From: Nitrospirota bacterium
GTDB taxonomy: Bacteria; Nitrospirota; Nitrospiria; Nitrospirales; UBA8639
Length of the DNA: 15,815 nucleotides
Reading direction: 5' to 3'
NCBI GenBank assembly: GCA_020348185.1
Contig: CP070743.1
Span: forward strand, 1,828,523-1,844,337
The notes beneath the pieces were generated by a model. That model was given only the letters and a program-made list of their open reading frames with translations, did no database searches and was not told the origin of the DNA. This document shows positions 8,289-14,424 of the stretch, piece after piece. Position numbers and translations under genes: made by a program. Every line of letters begins with the position of its first letter. Positions within the stretch are counted from its first letter, which is position 1.

Positions 8289-8347
8289 TTCGGGAAAAGA
8301 AAGCGTGATTTTGGGACGTGACTCGTCCTTGTTTCACGTAGTCGCCG

Positions 8348-9949
8348 CTACAACACCTGATCCAGAAAGGAGTCTAAGCTGTCAAGGCGTTGGCTCCGGA
8401 AGGCAACGTATCCGTCTGGCCTCAGGAGATACAGACTCGGCTCCTCGACCCCAAAGCGGTCGTGGAATGATCCGCTGGGGTCTTCAATGCGCGTGACCCA
8501 AGCGAGCGATTCAAGTTCTGGTTTCCTCTCCGTTGTGACAACACAAACGTCGATCCAATTGTTGTGACGTGCGGCTCCGCGGCAGGCTGCATCGAGCTCC
8601 TTTGAGGGGCAATCGCCTTTGCGACCGCTGAAAAGCAGCAAGCGAAAATTCAGACCTCCCAGAAATCGATAGAGGCTCGTCTTGGTACCATTTACAACAA
8701 TTGGGGTTACGTTGGGTGCTTGAGCTCCAGGATGGGGGCCACCATTGAAAACCCCTTCGCCCTCTAAGGATAGCGGGCTTGTCCGGTAGTCGAGATCGAC
8801 CTCCTGGAGATGGCGTGCGGCCTTCAGACGCTCGGACTCGGGAACGAACATGTGGGCAATGAGGCGCTCTCGTTCGGTCGCCGATAGCTTCACAAAAAGC
8901 TCCATCTCTTCCGTTGCCGTCTTTGTCATAGAAACGACCTCTTCACCGACCTTGCGTCGTTCGGACTCGTAGGTGTCGAGCCAGGATTCAGGAACGGTCC
9001 CCCCCGTCACGAGCGCGAGTTTCCACGCGAGATTGAAGGCATCCTGGATTCCGGTATTCATGCCTTGGCCTGCAACCAGACTGTGGATGTGTGCTGCGTC
9101 ACCCGCCAGGAAGATTCGACCGTGTCGATAGTGAGGGGCGAGACGATAGTTGATTCGGAAGTTGATGAGCCAGCGGGGATCCGAGAGCTTCAACCCTGGC
9201 AGCCCACGCCTGTTGACCAGAGACTGCATGAATTCGAGGGTAGGCGGTTCTGCGGTCTTACGGTCGGGAGGCATGTTAGCGCAAACAAGTCGACGGCGCT
9301 CGGGTAGCGTACTGAAAATGAAGAGATCGCCTTCGTCGTGAAGAAAAAGATAGCTCTCGTGGTCTTCGAGTTCTCCCTGGACGATTACGTCAGCGAGAAC
9401 ATAGGGGTAGGGATCTCGATCACCGGGGAAGGCACATCCCGTGAGGTGTCGGGTGGTGCTATGGGCGCCGTCGCACCCGATCAACCACGGCGTTTCGAGG
9501 ATCTCCTCTTTTCCATCTGCGTGTCGGACCGTCGCGCTTACACGATCCTGGCCCTGCCTAATCGCCGTGAGCTCGACGTTTCGCTCAACATGGACACCCT
9601 GCGCGTTCAGATGCCGTTCGAGGACGAATTCGGTATGCGCCTGGGATTGCGACATCCCGAATGGATAGGGCGAATCAATTGGCTCATGGCGTAGAGTGCC
9701 TTTAAGTTGCTTATTCGCGTAAATGCGGACGCCTTCCTCGGCGAAGGAACCTTCGGTGGCTTGTTCGTCAATGCCCAAGCCCAGGAAAATTTCGAGTGTC
9801 CGCGAGTGCAAGAGATTCGCGCGGACATGAGGATCAATGCCGGGTGACTTGTCGATAATGCGTACGGGCACTCCCCGGCGGGCAAGCTCAGAACTCATCA
9901 TCAAGCCCGTCGTGCGCCCCCCCACGACCAGTAGGGGTGTGTCAGCCAT
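8348..9949 (-). CDS. FAD-dependent aromatic-type monooxygenase (group A flavoprotein hydroxylase, PHBH fold) with thioredoxin-like C-terminal domain
   Basis: Probably hydroxylates an aromatic or polyketide-like substrate with NAD(P)H and O2, FAD held in a p-hydroxybenzoate-hydroxylase fold. Of 533 residues, about 1-380 are the monooxygenase and about 400-533 a phenol-hydroxylase-type thioredoxin-like domain, as in MhpA/PgaE-like enzymes. Seen: an N-terminal Rossmann strand with VVGGRTTG at 8-15; the DG motif CDGAHSTTR at 159-167; the GD motif with G283-D284 followed by AGQGMNTGIQDAFNLAWKLA. Two departures: the second glycine of GxGxxG is Arg12, and the proline expected in the GD loop is Leu291. 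Start ATG at 9949 has a strong Shine-Dalgarno, AAAGGAG (complement of 9958-9964), 8 nt upstream. The gene stands alone, with long non-coding flanks and a palindrome upstream; lateral acquisition is plausible but unproven. Substrate unknown. Confidence 0.88.
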   Translation of the reverse strand: MADTPLLVVGGRTTGLMMSSELARRGVPVRIIDKSPGIDPHVRANLLHSRTLEIFLGLGIDEQATEGSFAEEGVRIYANKQLKGTLRHEPIDSPYPFGMSQSQAHTEFVLERHLNAQGVHVERNVELTAIRQGQDRVSATVRHADGKEEILETPWLIGCDGAHSTTRHLTGCAFPGDRDPYPYVLADVIVQGELEDHESYLFLHDEGDLFIFSTLPERRRLVCANMPPDRKTAEPPTLEFMQSLVNRRGLPGLKLSDPRWLINFRINYRLAPHYRHGRIFLAGDAAHIHSLVAGQGMNTGIQDAFNLAWKLALVTGGTVPESWLDTYESERRKVGEEVVSMTKTATEEMELFVKLSATERERLIAHMFVPESERLKAARHLQEVDLDYRTSPLSLEGEGVFNGGPHPGAQAPNVTPIVVNGTKTSLYRFLGGLNFRLLLFSGRKGDCPSKELDAACRGAARHNNWIDVCVVTTERKPELESLAWVTRIEDPSGSFHDRFGVEEPSLYLLRPDGYVAFRSQRLDSLDSFLDQVL

Positions 9950-10096
9950 CTCGGTGGCTCCTTTCTGACGAGATAAATTTCTGTGTAACAGCAGCCAGTC
10001 GGTCTCGCGGTTGGCTTGAGGGAAGATTGCCCGAATTCGCGATCTTGAAGGTGCCGATATTTTTGTATTCCACTGTTGTTAGACAAAGTTTCTGAT

Positions 10097-10116
10097 ATCT
10101 CGATCATAATCGAGAT
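10097..10116. promoter_or_regulatory. 20-bp palindrome, candidate operator
   Basis: ATCTCGAT (10097-10104), CATA, ATCGAGAT (10109-10116): perfect 8-bp arms with a 4-bp centre. It lies about 148 bp upstream of the monooxygenase start and 270 bp upstream of the Fis-like gene. The size and symmetry fit a dimeric regulator of the TetR/MarR kind, but no such regulator is encoded in the window. It could also be a hairpin in a long leader. Confidence 0.5.
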
Positions 10117-10311
10117 CGCTATGTATCGGGGTAACCTTCTCCTTTGATCAGCGTTTTGATTGGGATTTGGGTTTAACTGTCGCATCCTTCACCATGGTAG
10201 TCAATAATAGGAAGAATTCTTTTTCCAGCGATGTCATTGTTGTTTCATTATATTGTTCTTGAGAAAAAAATCTTTCTAACTGATTGAAAAAACGATGACA
10301 AAAAATTTTCA

Positions 10312-10340
10312 TTGACATCGAAAAAACTCTGCGCGATAAT
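10312..10340 (+). promoter_or_regulatory. Sigma70-type promoter of the Fis-like regulator
   Basis: TTGACA (10312-10317), a 17-bp spacer and GATAAT (10335-10340) give a near-perfect housekeeping promoter. Transcription would start near 10347, leaving a leader of about 40 nt before the ATG at 10388. An 11-bp palindrome, GCGATAATCGC (10333-10343), covers the -10 box and could be an operator. Confidence 0.75.
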
Positions 10341-10387
10341 CGCTTTCTTTTCTTCATTCACTTTATCTTTTTTACATCGCCCATAGA

Positions 10388-10975
10388 ATGCCTCATCGCC
10401 AATCGCAGGTGCGTGTTGTTGTCTTGAGTCGGGATTCCACGTTGGCTGGTCGCCTGCATAAAGATGACAACCGAGGAAACATTACGGTCGTGAAAAATCT
10501 CCCGGAATTGCGGAAGGCTATGACTTCCCGGTCTTACGATGGCGTCATTATTGAAAGCAACGGATGTAAGTTGGAGGAATTTTGTGCGCTGAATGGTAGC
10601 ATTGATCTCTCAAAAAAGTTTTTGTTGGCGGGCCCCTTACCAACCGTCGAAGCCCTCGATCATCTAATTAACCAAAACGGAGCGCGACCGGCCAAAAGCC
10701 CAGCCCCCCCAAATGGTGATCCCAATCTGGTGGATTATGTGGAAGCCAAGTTTTCAGGATTTGTTCGGGCGATGAAACGCGGCTCGGCTCGGGATCTCTA
10801 TCCCACTCTCATGAGGACTGTGGAACGGCCACTGATTGAGTTGGCCTTAAGAGAAACCAAAGGCAATCAACTCCAGGCGTCCCAACTGTTGGGCATGAAC
10901 CGCAACACCCTAAGAAAGAAAATCGGAGAGTTTAAAATTTCTGTGGATCGGTATAAATCCAACCATTCCGCCTAA
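10388..10975 (+). CDS. Small transcriptional regulator: degenerate receiver-like N-terminus plus Fis-type helix-turn-helix
   Basis: DNA-binding regulator of 195 residues. The C-terminus (about 135-183) is a clear Fis/NtrC-type domain: LYPTLMRTVERPLIELAL, a GN turn, then the helix-turn-helix at 161-179 (QASQLLGMNRNTLRKKI). The N-terminal ~95 residues alternate strand and helix like a CheY receiver (VRVVVLSRDSTLAGRL, TVVKNLPELRKAM, YDGVIIES, KKFLLAGP). The strand-3 position where the phospho-accepting Asp normally sits reads VIIESN, with no DxxMP, so phosphorylation looks unlikely. There is no AAA+ sigma54-activator module. Architecture resembles RegA/ActR-type receiver-Fis proteins with the receiver eroded. 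A Pro/Ala-rich linker joins the halves (about 100-112). It sits behind its own near-consensus promoter. Target genes unknown; self-regulation or control of the divergent monooxygenase are possibilities. Confidence 0.82.
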   Translation: MPHRQSQVRVVVLSRDSTLAGRLHKDDNRGNITVVKNLPELRKAMTSRSYDGVIIESNGCKLEEFCALNGSIDLSKKFLLAGPLPTVEALDHLINQNGARPAKSPAPPNGDPNLVDYVEAKFSGFVRAMKRGSARDLYPTLMRTVERPLIELALRETKGNQLQASQLLGMNRNTLRKKIGEFKISVDRYKSNHSA

Positions 10976-11053
10976 CCCCGTCAGGAGTAGGGCAACCTGG
11001 CTCAAATCCGTTGTCATTCACGGTCATACACCTTTTCCCCCGGTGGGGACTTC

Positions 11054-11082
11054 TTGACATCCCCTGTAGGCTCGACTAGCAT
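11054..11082 (+). promoter_or_regulatory. Sigma70-type promoter of tRNA-Val
   Basis: TTGACA (11054-11059), a 17-bp spacer and TAGCAT (11077-11082). Predicted start near 11089, about 12 nt before the mature 5' end of the tRNA at 11101. No other promoter-like pair is obvious before thrS, so it may also serve the downstream translation genes. Confidence 0.65.
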
Positions 11083-11100
11083 TAATCAGAATAATACAGG

Positions 11101-11175
11101 AGGCGCGTAGCTCAGGGGGAGAGCGCTACCTTGACACGGTAGAGGTCGGCGGTTCAATACCGCCCGCGCCTACCA
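11101..11175 (+). tRNA. tRNA-Val (anticodon GAC), CCA encoded
   Basis: Full cloverleaf: acceptor AGGCGCG (11101-11107) pairs with CGCGCCT (11165-11171) in seven base pairs; D-arm GCTC/GAGC; anticodon stem CTACC/GGTAG with loop TTGACAC, so the anticodon is GAC, reading valine GUC and GUU; five-nucleotide variable loop; T-stem GGCGG/CCGCC with loop TTCAATA; discriminator A and genome-encoded CCA at 11173-11175. Length is 75 nt with CCA. It is preceded by a sigma70-type promoter and followed by a terminator-like hairpin. Confidence 0.97.
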
Positions 11176-11187
11176 TTTTTTCCATCG

Positions 11188-11218
11188 AGGCATCGACGCC
11201 GAAGAGGGTGTGGTGCCT
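11188..11218 (+). terminator. Terminator-like hairpin between tRNA-Val and thrS
   Basis: AGGCATCG (11188-11195) pairs with TGGTGCCT (11211-11218) over 8 bp including two G-T wobbles, with a 15-nt loop. A U-rich run (TTTTCTTGTGTTTATTT starting with the last stem base) follows. This looks like an intrinsic terminator for the tRNA, or an attenuator in the thrS leader, since thrS starts only 33 nt later. Confidence 0.5.
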
Positions 11219-11251
11219 TTTCTTGTGTTTATTTGAGAAACGGTTGTCATT

Positions 11252-13222
11252 GTGGAGAGTCCACCTCAAGCACAATTGGCCCAAAAAGCAGTGCATATCT
11301 CTTTTCCTGATGGAACTAGGCATGAGTTTCCTGAAGGAATGACCGCTCGTAAGGCTCTGACCCAGGTCATGGGGAGCCTTCCTTCAGAGGTGTTCGCCGT
11401 CAAACTGGATGGCACCCCACGGGATTTGGATACCCCATTACAAAACGATGGCTCCTTGGAACCCGTAACGTTCGACTCTGAGGAAGGGAAAGAGGTGTAT
11501 CGGCACAGTAGTACCCATGTCATGGCCCAGGCGGTGAAGGATTGTTTTCCAACCGTCAACCTGACGATTGGACCGGCGATTGAAGAAGGGTTTTTTTACG
11601 ATTTCGCTTTTGAACGGCCCTTTACCCCCGAAGATCTTGAACAAATCGAGAAGCGGGCGCACGAAATTATCCAATCTGATTTCCGAATCAAGCGAATAGA
11701 AATGTCGAAGGAAGAAGCCCTGCAACTCTTCAAGGAGAAGGGCGAGGCGTATAAGGTCGAATTGATTGAGGGATTCGAAGACCAAATCGTGTCGATGTAT
11801 CAGCAAGGGGATTTCATTGATCTGTGTCGAGGGCCCCATGTGGGGTCGACGGGTCAGATCCATGCCTTGAAGCTGCTCTCCAGTGCCGGAGCCTATTGGC
11901 GGGGAGATGAACGGAACCCGATGCTCCAGCGAATTTATGGGACCTCCTTTCCTTCTCAAAAAGCGCTTGATCAGCATTTAACCAAATTGGAGGAGATCAA
12001 ACGTCGGGACCACCGAAAATTGGGAAAAGAGCTTGATTTGTTTAGTATTCAAGATGAAACCGGTCCGGGTTTGATTCTCTGGCACCCCAAAGGGGCCTTG
12101 GTCCGGCTGCTCATTGAGAACTTTTGGCGGGAACAACATATTAAAAACGGCTATGAACTCGTCTATTCCCCACATGTGGCCCGTCTGGATTTATGGAAGA
12201 CCAGCGGACATGTTGACTACTATCGCGAAAACATGTTTGCCCCCATGACTGTGGAATCCAGCGAATACCAACTCAAGCCGATGAATTGCCCCTTCCACAT
12301 CATGGTGTATAAGTCACACCTGCGGAGCTATCGGGATTTACCCATTCGCTATGGAGAATTGGGAACGGTCTATCGATATGAACGGTCAGGCGTGCTGCAC
12401 GGATTGATGAGGGTTCGTGGATTTACTCAGGATGACGCTCATTTGTTTTGCCGGCCCGATCAATTGGCCACGGAGGTGAGTCGGGTCTTGGAGTTTACCA
12501 CCATGATGCTTCGCACCTTCGACTTCACCGATTTTGAAATGTTCCTATCGACCCGTCCTGAAAAAGCCGTGGGGTCGCTGGATCAATGGGATCAGGCGAC
12601 ATTGGCCTTGGAATCGGCTTTGAAGGCCGGGAAGTTCGATTATCGCCTGGATCCTGGCGAAGGCGTGTTTTATGGACCGAAGATCGACGTGAAAATCCGG
12701 GATGCCCTAGGGCGCTCGTGGCAATGCTCCACGGTTCAAATTGATTTTAATAATCCCGAGCGATTTGGGCTCACCTATATTGGTGAGGATGGGAAAACTC
12801 ATCAACCCATCATGATACACCGAGCGTTGATGGGATCGATTGAACGGTTTTTTGGTATTCTCGTTGAACATTTTGCGGGGGCCTTCCCAACCTGGCTCGC
12901 TCCCGTTCAAGCCCGTGTTCTTCCCATTTCTGAAAAACAACGCGATTATGGGATTTCCATGGTTAATCAACTGGTTCAAGCCGGGTGCCGAGCCGAGTCA
13001 GACTTGCGAAATGAGAAAGTAGGGCTTAAAATCCGTGAGTCTGAGAAGGCCAAAGTGCCTTACATGCTGGTAGTTGGCGAGCGTGAAGCCCAGGCCAATA
13101 CGGTTTCAGTTCGAAAGCGAAATGGGAAAAGTTTAGGAGAAATGTCTGTAACGGAGGTTGTGAAACTTATTCGACACGATGACCCACCCATGGTGCCCGA
13201 AGGTTCCTCACATTTGGAATGA
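11252..13222 (+). CDS. thrS: Threonine-tRNA ligase
   Basis: Charges tRNA-Thr using ATP and threonine; cytoplasmic class II synthetase with editing of mischarged serine. The 656 residues compare with 642 in E. coli. Domains: TGS (about 13-73, HISFPDGTRHEFPEGMTARKAL); editing domain with H85-xxx-H89 and C192-xxx-H196; class II catalytic core with the zinc ligands C346 (MNCPFH), H397 (DDAHLF) and H523 (IHRALMGSIERF), each offset by 12 from the E. coli positions; C-terminal anticodon-binding domain from about 545. All key residues are intact. Start is GTG at 11252: the frame is closed by a TGA about 18 nt upstream, and a later start would cut the TGS domain. No clear Shine-Dalgarno. The stop overlaps the infC start (ATGA). 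Identification is certain; only the start is less so. Confidence 0.97.
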   Translation: MESPPQAQLAQKAVHISFPDGTRHEFPEGMTARKALTQVMGSLPSEVFAVKLDGTPRDLDTPLQNDGSLEPVTFDSEEGKEVYRHSSTHVMAQAVKDCFPTVNLTIGPAIEEGFFYDFAFERPFTPEDLEQIEKRAHEIIQSDFRIKRIEMSKEEALQLFKEKGEAYKVELIEGFEDQIVSMYQQGDFIDLCRGPHVGSTGQIHALKLLSSAGAYWRGDERNPMLQRIYGTSFPSQKALDQHLTKLEEIKRRDHRKLGKELDLFSIQDETGPGLILWHPKGALVRLLIENFWREQHIKNGYELVYSPHVARLDLWKTSGHVDYYRENMFAPMTVESSEYQLKPMNCPFHIMVYKSHLRSYRDLPIRYGELGTVYRYERSGVLHGLMRVRGFTQDDAHLFCRPDQLATEVSRVLEFTTMMLRTFDFTDFEMFLSTRPEKAVGSLDQWDQATLALESALKAGKFDYRLDPGEGVFYGPKIDVKIRDALGRSWQCSTVQIDFNNPERFGLTYIGEDGKTHQPIMIHRALMGSIERFFGILVEHFAGAFPTWLAPVQARVLPISEKQRDYGISMVNQLVQAGCRAESDLRNEKVGLKIRESEKAKVPYMLVVGEREAQANTVSVRKRNGKSLGEMSVTEVVKLIRHDDPPMVPEGSSHLE

Positions 13223-13740
13223 GCCGACCGACTGTCACCAAACAACGTATTAATCAGCAGATCCGGGTTCCTGAAGTTCGAGTCATAGGCCCTGAGGGAG
13301 AGCAGATTGGAGTGCTCAAAACATCAGAGGCGATTCGTCAAGCCATGGAACAGGGATATGATGTGGTGGAAGTGGCTCCGAACGCAGAGCCGCCGGTCTG
13401 TCGGATCATGGATTATGGGAAGTTCAAGTATGAACAAAGTAAGAAGGAACACCGGAGCCGCCAACACCAGAAATCGACTCAGGTCAAAGAGATCAAATTT
13501 CGGCCTCGAACCGATAAGCATGACCTTGAAACGAAAATCCGGCAAATTCGAGGGTTCCTTGAAGAAGGGAACAAGACGAAGGTGACAGTCATGTTTCGGG
13601 GGCGTGAAATGGCCAACCAAGAATTGGGGTGGGCGGCAATAAAAAAGGTGATTGAAGAATTAAAAGGTCACGGAACTTTGGAAACTTCGCCTCGGATGGA
13701 AGGTCGGAATTTGAGTATGGTTGTTGCCCCGAAAACTTGA
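13219..13740 (+). CDS. infC: Translation initiation factor IF-3
   Basis: Binds the 30S subunit, keeps subunits apart and proofreads the initiator tRNA. It has 173 residues, the usual length. The N-domain has RINQQIRVPEVRVIGPEGEQ, then EVAPNAEPPVCRIMDYGKFKYE leading into the lysine-rich linker; the C-domain has KEIKFRPRTDKHDLETKI, VTVMFRGREM and a late SMVVAPK. The ATG start forms a 4-nt overlap with the thrS stop, so translation is probably coupled to thrS. Many bacteria start infC with AUU for autoregulation; no such codon occurs in frame just upstream, although an ATT codon at residue 11 could be a secondary choice. Second gene of thrS-infC-rpmI-rplT. Confidence 0.97.
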   Translation: MSRPTVTKQRINQQIRVPEVRVIGPEGEQIGVLKTSEAIRQAMEQGYDVVEVAPNAEPPVCRIMDYGKFKYEQSKKEHRSRQHQKSTQVKEIKFRPRTDKHDLETKIRQIRGFLEEGNKTKVTVMFRGREMANQELGWAAIKKVIEELKGHGTLETSPRMEGRNLSMVVAPKT

Positions 13741-13757
13741 ATGGCTATAGATATCAG

Positions 13758-13783
13758 ATCTCAAACTTAACTCTCAGATTTCA
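13758..13783 (-). repeat. Short dispersed AT-rich repeat, copy 2
   Basis: Reading on the minus strand, TGAAATCTGAGA (13783-13772) and TTTGAGAT (13765-13758) match words found at 5349-5369, in reversed order and orientation. It lies in the 84-bp gap between infC and rpmI, where a bacterial L20 autoregulatory leader might be expected; I cannot see a convincing L20-binding fold here. Confidence 0.5.
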
Positions 13784-13824
13784 AATACAATTAAACGGCG
13801 ATAGTCGGAATAAGTGAGGAACGA

Positions 13825-14028
13825 ATGGCAAGACAAAAATTAAAAAATCATTCAGGTGCCAGTAAACGATTCAAGCGAACGGGAAGCGGGAAATGGATGC
13901 GTCGCAAGGCCGGCATGCGTCATATCCTGACGAGCAAACACCCTGAACAGAAACGTCGGTTGTCGGGGTCGGAAATCGTGAGACCGGAGGATTCATACGC
14001 GCTCGATCGATTGTTACCTTATAAGTAA
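13825..14028 (+). CDS. rpmI: Large ribosomal subunit protein bL35
   Basis: Small basic 50S protein of 67 residues, typical for bL35. Seen: the family's N-terminal KLKNHSGASKRFKRTGSGKW, then RRKAGMRHIL with TSK, and the C-terminal LDRLLPYK. Good Shine-Dalgarno GAGGA at 13816-13820, 4 nt before the ATG. It lies 84 nt after infC and 30 nt before rplT, the standard infC-rpmI-rplT order. In many bacteria L20 represses its own operon; no specific control element is evident here. Confidence 0.97.
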   Translation: MARQKLKNHSGASKRFKRTGSGKWMRRKAGMRHILTSKHPEQKRRLSGSEIVRPEDSYALDRLLPYK

Positions 14029-14058
14029 TCCCATAATTGGATAGAAAGAGAGAAAAGT

Positions 14059-14424
14059 ATGTCTCGCGTAAAAGGGGGTCCACAGACCCGACAAAGAAGA
14101 AAAAAACGACTGAAGTTGGCGAAAGGACAATATGGTGGGCGAAGCCGCTTGTTTCGAACCGCCACGGAGTCCGTCGATAAAGGGCAACAGTACGCCTACA
14201 TTGGGCGGCGGCACAGGAAAAGAGATTTCCGACGTCTTTGGATTACACGAATCAGTGCGGCGCTACGGGCTCAGGGGCTCACTTATAGCCGGTTCATTAA
14301 TGCTTTGAATAAGGCGAATGTCGGCCTGAATCGAAAGATGTTATCGGAGATGGCTATTCATGACCCGGAAGGGTTTACCAATCTCGTGAACACCGTCAAA
14401 GAACCAAAAGGGTCACCCGCCTAA
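14059..14424 (+). CDS. rplT: Large ribosomal subunit protein bL20
   Basis: 50S assembly protein binding 23S rRNA, and in well-studied bacteria a translational repressor of its own operon. It has 121 residues. Seen: the long basic N-terminal arm (SRVKGGPQTRQRRKKRLKLA, KGQYGGRSRLFRTA), YAYIGRRHRKRDFRRLWITRI, then the globular end with YSRFINALNKANVGLNRKMLSEMA. Purine-rich GAGAG at 14048-14052 is the likely ribosome-binding site. Its TAA (14422-14424) overlaps the stop of the convergent pheT by 2 nt, so no terminator fits between the two genes. Last gene of the plus-strand translation cluster. Confidence 0.98.
   Translation: MSRVKGGPQTRQRRKKRLKLAKGQYGGRSRLFRTATESVDKGQQYAYIGRRHRKRDFRRLWITRISAALRAQGLTYSRFINALNKANVGLNRKMLSEMAIHDPEGFTNLVNTVKEPKGSPA

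Larger units (their letters stand above)
9950..10387. other. 438-bp divergent regulatory gap between the flavin monooxygenase and the Fis-like regulator
   Basis: This gap separates two divergently transcribed genes. The left end has the monooxygenase Shine-Dalgarno (9958-9964); the middle a 20-bp palindrome (10097-10116); the right third is AT-rich, with a sigma70-type promoter (10312-10340) and a short palindrome over its -10 box. Minus-strand open frames exist (for example 10148-10357, 69 codons) but lack a credible ribosome-binding site or recognisable product, and one overlaps the promoter, so I do not call genes here. A frequent GATGTCA/TGACATC word occurs at 10230-10236 and 10313-10319 in opposite orientation. 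Confidence 0.6.

Noticed and set aside
9338..9694. Plus-strand 118-codon frame inside the monooxygenase
   Set aside because: It is antisense to conserved parts of the flavoprotein (including the DG motif); the coding signal belongs to the minus strand.
10008..10035. Possible sigma54 (-24/-12) promoter, from TGGC and TTGC words
   Set aside because: The spacing between the GG and GC elements is 14 nt rather than the required 10.
9901..10185. Minus-strand 94-codon frame overlapping the start of the monooxygenase
   Set aside because: It overlaps the monooxygenase N-terminus in another frame, spans its Shine-Dalgarno, and has no recognisable product.
10148..10357. Minus-strand 69-codon lysine-rich frame
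   Set aside because: It covers the near-consensus promoter of the Fis-like gene, lies in AT-rich low-complexity sequence and lacks a convincing ribosome-binding site. A shorter form from an ATG at 10237 cannot be excluded but has no support.
11126..11323. Minus-strand 65-codon frame ending in GAGGIEPPTSTVSR
   Set aside because: This ending is the well-known artefact of translating the antisense of a tRNA gene; it overlaps tRNA-Val(GAC) and the start of thrS.
13741..13824. Possible L20 autoregulatory leader between infC and rpmI
   Set aside because: I could not find a convincing pseudoknot or paired stem mimicking the 23S L20 site; much of the gap is the dispersed repeat.
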